Origin: Hamiltosporidium tvaerminnensis
Taxonomy: Eukaryota; Microsporidia; Dubosqiidae
Length of the DNA: 64,000 nt
Reading direction: 5' to 3'
Assembly (NCBI GenBank): GCA_022605425.2
Contig: CM061246.1
Location: 930,001-994,000 of the forward strand
The notes below the pieces were generated by a model. It was not told where the DNA came from, did no database searches, and saw only the letters and a program-made list of their open reading frames with translations. This document shows, piece after piece, positions 57,096 through 64,000 of the stretch (the stretch's first letter is position 1; every line of letters starts with the position of its first letter). A program made the translations under genes and the position numbers.

Positions 57096-57278
57096 ATAAA
57101 TGAAACCAATTCCTAAGTTGTTAAAAATGTATTAAAAATATAAATATAAATAAATCTTACATTTTTAATTGAAAATCTTTTATTTTTAATTTGATTTTAT
57201 TTTTTGAAAATATATTATCTACTGTTTTGAAATCTAGAATATCTAAAGACATTTTTGAGACGAAATAAAAAAGAAATA

Positions 57279-57309
57279 CTCCCTCTGTCCGGAAATATGG
57301 TATACATTT
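57279..57309. repeat. Mariner terminal inverted repeat, left
   Basis: 31 bp starting CTCCCTCTGTCCGGAAATAT; an exact reverse complement of 59001-59031. Confidence 0.95.
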
Positions 57310-57322
57310 TAGCGATTTTTTT

Positions 57323-57345
57323 GTCCGGAAATATGGTATACATTT
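57323..57345. repeat. Internal direct copy of the TIR core
   Basis: 23 bp identical to the inner part of the left TIR (GTCCGGAAATATGGTATA...), 36 bp further in and in the same orientation. It is probably a second transposase-binding site. No such copy is seen at the other end. Confidence 0.8.
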
Positions 57346-57500
57346 GCGAAAAAATAAAATAAATCAAAAAATGTATGTGACAAGTTTATTATATTACCTT
57401 TATTTGAACATTTTAATAAATATTAATGTAAATATTATAAAATTTAAAAAAATAAATATTAAAATTAATAAGTTCACTCGAAATTTGATTTGGCTTTAAC

Positions 57501-58810
57501 CTATGATTCTTTCGAACATACATATTTTTCTAGCAGTCGACCTTCGCGACGAAGTTTTCCTTTACTTAAATAAAGTATTTTATAGCTATTTCCTCTATCT
57601 GCTAACATAATTGACTCCATACATGCTTGCAATGTTGTAAAAATGTTATCGAGAGTATTCACTTCAAATTGATGAAATGCATCTTGAACACAATTTATTA
57701 ATTCGTTGATTGTGTGTGGCGAAGTTTCATGTTGCAGCGATTATATGGAGTTGAAAATACCTAAATCGAGAACATTTAAATCGGGGCTATTTGCCGGTTG
57801 CGCCTTAAATTTAATATTCCAGTCATCAGCAGAACCAAGAGCGACAATATCTGCATCATTATCAGAAAAATGGGGTTTTGCATTGTCTTGTTGTACGTAA
57901 ATTGTTTTCTTTTTGTATGCTGGCGGAAATTTAGATTTAATTGCGGGAATTACATTATCAATGATCATGTTTTTGCAATGTACTGCTGTAACAGATTCCA
58001 CATTTTTTGTTATCATTGTCGCTTTAGCCCTATTCTTAGAATTTCTTTGAGCTGGTTCTTGATAAACAAATGGCCATATTCCAATTTTTCCATCAAAATA
58101 AAGCTTTCGATGTGCATCATAGCGTGGTCGAGCTACTGCAGCCATGAACATTATTTTCGTAATAAATCGCTTAATTTTGCAGTTTCTCTCCGGGTTTTCT
58201 TCGTTTAACATTAAGTAATAAGAGCGCTTAACTTTAGTTAGATAAAACCACTTTTTATCGATGTGAACGTAGTCGTACAAATCATCAAAAAGCAAATCTC
58301 CATTATTAGCAAGATTTACTTTAGACAAGCAAAATTTCAATCTGTCCATTTTATTTTTATCTGTTAAAGTTGGTTTAACTGTAGAAGATATTCTCTTGAT
58401 ATACTTTACCGACTTGAATATATCAAACAAAGTTGATTTTGGAATAACAATTGCAAAGGAAAGACTGCGGAGCGTTCCTCGACGATTTAATGGTGTATTC
58501 CTTATTTGCGCTAAATTGTTCGAATATTCTTTAGGTTTTCTTCCGCATCTTTTTTTCTTTTTTGAAGAAACATCGGCACATATCTTGCCTTTTCTGTATT
58601 GAGTTTGTGCTGCATGCCAAATTCTGCTAACGGTTAGCCGGGAAACTTGAAAGGCAGAAGAAACTTCGTTGATGGCACGTGTTTTAACTTATTCTCCTTC
58701 ATCTGCTGTAATAATTTTTCTAAAATACCTTAGCGTTGTTCTCTAGTTAATTGTTTATATTTTGAATCTCTTTTTTCTGAATTTAACAAATTTTCTTCCA
58801 CATTTTCCAT
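57501..58810 (-). pseudogene. DD39D mariner transposase, broken
   Basis: Conceptual product of about 436 residues on the minus strand, starting at ATG 58810. The N-terminal HTH region reads KYKQLTREQR, then an in-frame TAA (58730-58732, codon 27), then ILEKLLQQ. A frame change follows near 58,690, where a TAA also lies at 58689-58691 in the downstream frame. From there the frame is open through RAINEVSSAFQVSRLTVSRIW, the catalytic HIDKKWFYLT, KIGIWPFV..PAQRNSKNR, QQDNAKPH and NSPDLNVLDLGIFNSI. The second and third catalytic Asp are 39 residues apart (DD39D). A TAA at 57738-57740 replaces the Gln of the usual IQSLQ, after which the frame continues to a natural TAG at 57501. All three catalytic Asp remain; the breaks are two nonsense changes and one frameshift. 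Confidence 0.92.
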
Positions 58811-59000
58811 ATTCGTCTTGCAGCGGCACTAATTTTTTTTACCTTAAGAAACACTGATGTTTGAGCGGTAACTTTTTAACTAAGAATGATATTACTAAAG
58901 TCAAAAATTTTAGGTTATATTGTCATGAATATTTACTATGACAATGTCATGACGGTTGCCTATTTATTTTTTATATTCACGATAATCTACGGTTTTTTTG

Positions 59001-59031
59001 AAATGTATACCATATTTCCGGACAGAGGGAG
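59001..59031. repeat. Mariner terminal inverted repeat, right
   Basis: 31 bp, the exact reverse complement of 57279-57309, ending GGACAGAGGGAG before the TA duplication. Confidence 0.95.
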
Positions 59032-59033
59032 TA

Positions 59034-60280
59034 ACACATATAAGGAATAATCTATTCGGATTATTAAAAGATTTTAATGTGTAAATTCTATTCGTGTACA
59101 ACCGGTAATTATATTCCCCGAAATATTATCCTATCACAACCTACGAAATAATTATAGCTTATAAATTTCTGAAAAAATTCGACTAATTTATATAAATTTC
59201 TCTTCTTTATGTAAACCTTCATTGTAAGTAAAATTTTAATTTTTTTTAAAAAATTCATTAAGTTTAGATCAGTAATTTCTGCCTTACATTAAATATTGAT
59301 CAAAATATGTTAAATAGTTAAAAAAACGTTTAAGCGTATTGAACGCAAAAAAGAATGGGTATGTTATATTTCTTTTGATAAAATTATAAAAAAATGTATA
59401 TGCTGATCTTAATTCATAAATAGCTATAAATTTTATAAAAATCTATAATGTTTATGAATAATAAGTATAAAATTGTAATAGTTTTCCCATTACTTCGAAT
59501 CGAAATGATTTTTATTTGTATTTAAATTAATCATCTAGTTAAATTAATCAAATTTCGTTAGATTATACAGTATTAGATGCCTTTGATTTGAAAATTAATA
59601 CTATCTTTCAGAATTTTGATTATTAAATCATTTTACTAAAATATGTTCTAAGTTAAAATCAAAATCCCTATCTTATTGGTTTATAACCTAATTGATTCAT
59701 TAAATAGACAAAAATTTATCATATTGTGATTAATCGGTAGCAAACAGAAGTTTAATTATAAAAAAAACTTAAATGAAACAGGAGTCGAAGGATATATATA
59801 AATTTTCGCAAGATTATAAAAATAACATATTAACTTTTTAATCAAAAAACTGGGATGGCATTCTAGATTTTATGGTTCAGTAATATTAGAATAATTTATT
59901 TAGAATTTTAATGCCTAAATAATTTTGTTTTACCTTAGAATGTAAGCCCATAATCCCCACATAACATTAAAATCCACCATTTGGACCCAAAAATTAAATT
60001 AAGCACATTCCAGCTATTATCTATACTTAAAATATAGGATTTTATGAACTTTATTACCTTTGTTTGGTTTTTTTGAGACAATATGGTCGAAAAATGATCT
60101 AATAAAACTTCGATAAACATTCACAAGTTATGTAATATGATATTGGGTATAAAAAACCTTTTCTATAATAAAAGGCTTGATACTAATAGAAAAGAAAAAG
60201 AATTTCCTAAAAATCATCTAAACGATCGAAAAAAACATATAGCTCATTAACCTATTAAATTGGGGATAAACATTATTAAT
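59034..60280. other. AT-rich spacer
   Basis: About 1.2 kb between the mariner element and LINE copy C. No gene or repeat recognised; a 61-codon minus-strand frame at 59,935-60,120 looks accidental. Confidence 0.4.
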
Positions 60281-63200
60281 ATTTTTATTTAATAAAATTC
60301 TGGGTTAAAATATTTTTTACCATTTTTTACATGTTTTCTTCTACCTCTTTAACCACTTTTGTCTCTTCTTCCAAATCCGACTCTTCATTTATGTTATTGG
60401 TCGGTTCCTCTAAAGTGGTTCCTCCTTGTAAAATAAAGGGGGCTTTATATTTTGGTTTAAAATTTTTGGCACCATCTTCCTCTGTTTTCGCTTCTTTTAA
60501 AGGGGGTATTGGTTCCTCATGCATCTCTGATCTCATAATAACACCCATTGACGCTCTCTCCCAGCTCTCTTCGGCATTTAGTCCTGACTCAAGTCCTCTT
60601 CGTCGATCAAAGGAAATAGTTTCGACTGTCTTTTTAAGTACTATAGACTGAATGTATGCTTCTACATTCATGGGTATTTCTAGTCTTTTAAGATGAGATT
60701 TATGGTATTTTGTCACAATACCGTCCCAGGTCATCACATAAGGGATTATCTCAACACTACACTTATAAATAAGGCCCAACTCATTGGCTAGCAGGTCATA
60801 CTTCCTAAGTTTTTCAGTTTCAACTATTTGAAGTGAATCTTGGGAAGTGATTCCTACTTCAATGAGTGTTATCTTATTCTTCTTCTTATCTAAAATAAAT
60901 ATGTCTGGTCTGTTATTCCGAATTTTAACATCAGTTTTAATTCTGGTGTCCACTCTTATCTCTGCATACTCATTATCAAGAATTTCTTGAACTGAGTGGC
61001 TCCTTATTCGTTTTGAAGACTTAAACTTATATCTATTTAGAAGGAGAAGGTGTAGGCATCTAACCACTTCATTATGCCGTCTAGTGTAATCATGGCCTAG
61101 CATTTTTTCACATCTAGTTGCTAGATGATCCACAGTCTTACCAGACTTCCCGCAATGTTGACACACACCATCTGCTCCCCAGAATACATTTCTATCCTGG
61201 ATATAGCAGAACACAGCTTCATTTCGTGGCCTAATATTTCCTCTCTTTAGCCATCTTGAAGAGTCACTAACACTCACAAGCTCATTTTTCCTTGCATTAT
61301 ATAACTTTGAATGGAGTTTTCGTTTTTCTATTTCGTTATATAGTTTTGCAAGTTGAGCTTCTTCTAAACTTTTCTTAGTGACTTCTTCTGCCAACCTGTA
61401 CTTTACTTTTAAGAAGCCTTTTATTAGTGCAAGATGGGTTTTATTATTATTCTCCACCTTGAGGATTGCTGCTCGTCTAGTTGATATTTCTTTACTTTTT
61501 TCCAGACAATCCAAGAGTTGCAGAAGCATATGTTCGCTTCGCAACTCAACACTATGTAGGCCTCTTCCAAGTTCTGTTCTAGGAAGATACAACCGCTCTT
61601 TACATCCTGGGCGGAGATGTATCTTATTTTTAACCAACACCGCACGCACTGCATCATCTAACTTAGAGAAGTCAGCCGGTTCAAGTCGAAGTACTCCTAT
61701 GTGGTAGTTGATTAACGATATCGCATGTTGATTGATTGCAGAAAATAAATTTTTTGCATTTAATCTAGTGTGACAAAGTCTTTCAACTCTTGATATAAGT
61801 TTGCTCTGTACTTCTTCAAATGAGCTACGTGTTGGGATTCCTCTGCTATCTTCTATTATTCCTAAATATTTGTAAACACTAACACCTTCTAGAAGAGTAG
61901 CAGTATCTTCACAACACGTATCATTTGTGGCTGACTTCTCTTTGTTAATCTCTAAGCCAATCACCTCTAAAAATTCCTTTGCCTCGCCTGTCATAGCACT
62001 CAATGTGGAGCTGTCTTTTGCAAGGAGCTTAAGATCATCAACAAACAAGAGATGATTAGTAGAATGGGATTCTGCATCTGTTTGTACTGTCACTTTTGTG
62101 TATTTTTCATTAAGCTTTCGGCTTAATGGATCCATACACAACACAAATAACAAAGGTGACAGACTATCTCCTTGCAGGATCCCTCTATCAATCTTCTTGC
62201 TCATGATTTTTTCAGGCCCTACTGATATATCAATTTTCCATTTTGATATAATTACCTTAATAAATTTCAGGATCCAATCAGGTAAATTAAGGTTTTCAAT
62301 GCATTGAGTTAAATAAGCATGATCTATTGAATCATAAGCTTTTTTAACATCAATCCATGTTGCCTTAAGATTGTTTCCGTACTCTTTATTTAAGGCAATA
62401 TTCAGTAGAGCCTGCTCTTTCGCTCCCTGCACACCTCTTACCGCCCCTAGTTGGTTCTCTGCAAGCAACCCTCGCCTTTCCACTTCAAGTTGAACGACTT
62501 TCGTTACACACTTTGTCGTTAACTTATAGAGGTTGGACATACAAGTGATTGGCCTGTAGTCAGAGCCTCTTCGTGGAATTCCTTTCGGTATCAAATACGT
62601 AAGCCCGCAGTAAAACCAATCAGCTTGAGGTGTTCCTTCTAAACATATAACTTTCACAATATCATAAAGATATTTGTGAAGAGTTGTAAGTTTCTTAATG
62701 AAAAAATTGTAAATACCATCAATTCCAGCAGCTTTCCAATTAGGGAGCCAATTAATGATATTCACAAATTCATCAAGTGAAGGAAACGTGGTCGGATGAT
62801 TATCTGATACAAATGGAATCAAATAATCATCGTACGTGACTGTGTCATCATTTTTGTTCCACATTGTAGACCAAAAACTCACAATTTCATCACGGCTAAC
62901 CACATGCTCGGATTCCACACGCTCAGATAACCCACGATAAAATCGACCTCGGAAAAGCTCAAACATACGATTCTCTTTTCGGAATTGCTTCCTACTTTCA
63001 TGCATCGTAATTTTTTTCTCGTAAACATTCAAAGACTCATTCTTCTTAACTAAAGCCTCAGAAAGATCAGTTACGCTGCTCAAGTTTAAATTAAACTCTC
63101 GCATGATTTTCTTAAGGCTCTTCGTTTCCGAAGTGGAGAGCTTTTCCTGCTTACGAGCCTTCTCGAGAAGATCTTTGGAAAGTACTAACTTAGAAATTTT

Positions 63201-64000
63201 ACTTTCTATGTTTTCCTTCCAAGCGGATCTAGGCTTTTCTTTGCGTGTTGCCTCGTCATAGCATACCTGCGCAGCTTGCATGATATACGCGGCTTCCGTA
63301 ATTGACTCAGGTACATGAGCTCCTGCATATTCACCGACTACTCGATTAATGAGATCCAGAACTTTACTATCAACCAATTCATTTGGATGTTTTCTAGTTC
63401 GGACCACTACTTTTCCAATTTCGTTCTCAGAGATTTCTTTGATTTTACTCAAGAATTTATCTCTCAGGTTTATGTACTCCGTGGTGTCGGTCAAGGTGCA
63501 TGTATCAGCGAGACAAGTGGCGATTCTACGTCGCTCTCCATTCTCTTCTGATTTTACATCCTTTCCCATCTCACTTTGTGCCAATTTTTTTAACACTTCG
63601 AGAGTTTCAGTGCAGCCGAATTTCTCATTATAGTACCTGTGAAGCTCTGTCCAGCCATTTCTTGGCATTCTTTCAAACCTTGTCTGTACTGCAAAAAAAA
63701 CAATTCGAGGCCATTCCTTCGGGTCGGCTGTTACGGAATCGAATATCGTCCGCAATGCCATTAGCCTGTTACCTTCCGGAATAGCTAGAGTACAGGGGCT
63801 TGTCATGTCGTACGATGGCTCGCACGCAGAGACTTCAACCGAAGAGGGAACTGGTGCATTAGGCGAAGGTAAGGTGTCAAGCCCACTATTTTGCATTTTA
63901 CTGCATGTTTGGCTTGGTGGTGGAGGTGTTATTGTTGTGTAGGAGGAGGAAGGTAGGGGAATCGCCGGTGGGTGTAGCTTACATTTTTGTATCTCACTAT
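60281..64000 (-). mobile_element. RLE-type LINE (R4/Dong-like), young near-intact copy C
   Basis: Minus-strand non-LTR retrotransposon carrying one long uninterrupted ORF. Its 3' terminus is AACCCAGAATTTTATTAAAT followed by AAAAAT, shared with copies A, B and D. The 5' end lies beyond the window. The order RT, CCHC, restriction-like endonuclease without an APE domain puts it in the R2/R4/NeSL group; the RT wording (YRPITCMSNLYKL, LLAENQLGAVRG..GAKEQAL) resembles R4/Dong. This is the reference copy for the family in this window. Confidence 0.95.
60327..63896 (-). CDS. LINE polyprotein: reverse transcriptase and restriction-like endonuclease
   Basis: The polyprotein copies the element RNA at a nicked target (target-primed reverse transcription). 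From the first ATG in view it has 1189 residues, but the frame stays open with no stop to 63998, adding a Pro/Ser-rich stretch (TPPPPSQTC), so the true start may lie outside the window. Layout: N-terminal region with GWTELHRYYN (81-90); pre-RT helical region 140-430 with FWSTMWN; RT at about 430-660 with YRPITC (447-452), D516 in WIDVKKAYDSID, ILQGDSLSPLLF (573-584) and the FVDD active site (618-621); CCHC zinc motif C912, C915, H924, C929; endonuclease RPD (996-998) with E1013 in LIEV; then a roughly 130-residue acidic extension ending KEVEENM. All key residues are present, so the copy may be active. Confidence 0.95.
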   Translation of the reverse strand: MQNSGLDTLPSPNAPVPSSVEVSACEPSYDMTSPCTLAIPEGNRLMALRTIFDSVTADPKEWPRIVFFAVQTRFERMPRNGWTELHRYYNEKFGCTETLEVLKKLAQSEMGKDVKSEENGERRRIATCLADTCTLTDTTEYINLRDKFLSKIKEISENEIGKVVVRTRKHPNELVDSKVLDLINRVVGEYAGAHVPESITEAAYIMQAAQVCYDEATRKEKPRSAWKENIESKISKLVLSKDLLEKARKQEKLSTSETKSLKKIMREFNLNLSSVTDLSEALVKKNESLNVYEKKITMHESRKQFRKENRMFELFRGRFYRGLSERVESEHVVSRDEIVSFWSTMWNKNDDTVTYDDYLIPFVSDNHPTTFPSLDEFVNIINWLPNWKAAGIDGIYNFFIKKLTTLHKYLYDIVKVICLEGTPQADWFYCGLTYLIPKGIPRRGSDYRPITCMSNLYKLTTKCVTKVVQLEVERRGLLAENQLGAVRGVQGAKEQALLNIALNKEYGNNLKATWIDVKKAYDSIDHAYLTQCIENLNLPDWILKFIKVIISKWKIDISVGPEKIMSKKIDRGILQGDSLSPLLFVLCMDPLSRKLNEKYTKVTVQTDAESHSTNHLLFVDDLKLLAKDSSTLSAMTGEAKEFLEVIGLEINKEKSATNDTCCEDTATLLEGVSVYKYLGIIEDSRGIPTRSSFEEVQSKLISRVERLCHTRLNAKNLFSAINQHAISLINYHIGVLRLEPADFSKLDDAVRAVLVKNKIHLRPGCKERLYLPRTELGRGLHSVELRSEHMLLQLLDCLEKSKEISTRRAAILKVENNNKTHLALIKGFLKVKYRLAEEVTKKSLEEAQLAKLYNEIEKRKLHSKLYNARKNELVSVSDSSRWLKRGNIRPRNEAVFCYIQDRNVFWGADGVCQHCGKSGKTVDHLATRCEKMLGHDYTRRHNEVVRCLHLLLLNRYKFKSSKRIRSHSVQEILDNEYAEIRVDTRIKTDVKIRNNRPDIFILDKKKNKITLIEVGITSQDSLQIVETEKLRKYDLLANELGLIYKCSVEIIPYVMTWDGIVTKYHKSHLKRLEIPMNVEAYIQSIVLKKTVETISFDRRRGLESGLNAEESWERASMGVIMRSEMHEEPIPPLKEAKTEEDGAKNFKPKYKAPFILQGGTTLEEPTNNINEESDLEEETKVVKEVEENM

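Larger units (their letters stand above)
57279..59031 (-). mobile_element. Complete DD39D mariner-type transposon, inactivated
   Basis: A 1753-bp element bounded by perfect 31-bp terminal inverted repeats and flanked by TA on each side (57277-57278 and 59032-59033), the hallmark of Tc1/mariner insertion at TA. The termini begin CTCCCTCTGTCC, very like plant mariner-like elements and Stowaway MITEs (CTCCCTCCGTCC). It encodes one broken transposase on the minus strand. The perfect inverted repeats suggest a fairly recent insertion. Confidence 0.95.

Noticed and set aside
1-64000. CRISPR arrays, bacterial operons or phage modules
   Set aside because: No regularly spaced repeats; all recognisable genes are eukaryotic nuclear genes or eukaryotic transposons.

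Overview
The window looks like nuclear DNA of a large-genome, repeat-rich microsporidian (a Nosema/Hamiltosporidium-type organism; the genus is inferred). It is very AT-rich. Its intact genes are intron-free, encode shortened versions of core eukaryotic proteins (NatC catalytic subunit, RNase H2A, THO2, NOT1, CDC27/APC3), and several have the CCC-type motif that microsporidian genes carry just upstream of the start codon. Gene density is low. About five recognisable housekeeping genes and four or five hypothetical genes sit among decayed transposons and long AT-rich stretches in which I can read no gene.

Layout. 1-6.2 kb: remnants of two LINE tails and one retroviral-type integrase transposon. 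6.4-8 kb: NAA30 and a putative tandem-RRM protein, both on the minus strand. 8.6-9.3 kb: an unexplained GC-rich island. 9.6-15 kb: two copies of a roughly 1 kb non-coding repeat in direct orientation, with a young 5'-truncated LINE (copy A) inserted just beyond the second. 16.4-18.9 kb: a minus-strand cluster of a coiled-coil protein, RNase H2A and a helical protein. 20.2-23.1 kb: THO2. 23-34.5 kb: gene desert, a second integrase relic, LINE copy E and a broken unknown gene. 38-44.2 kb: a small coiled-coil ORF and LINE copy B. 47.4-52 kb: NOT1. 52.5-54.6 kb: an old LINE copy D. 55.5-57.1 kb: CDC27/APC3. 57.3-59 kb: a complete DD39D mariner-type transposon with perfect 31-bp inverted repeats but a broken transposase. 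60.3-64 kb: LINE copy C, with one long intact ORF still open at the right edge.

How the parts relate. The housekeeping genes are unrelated to each other beyond general mRNA metabolism (THO2 in mRNP assembly and export, NOT1 in deadenylation), cell cycle (CDC27), protein N-terminal acetylation (NAA30) and genome maintenance (RNase H2A). The structure of the locus is set by one family of restriction-like-endonuclease LINEs (R4/Dong-like), present as five copies of very different age (A-E). One of them (B) carries an internal stretch nearly identical to A, flanked by diverged sequence, which suggests gene conversion.
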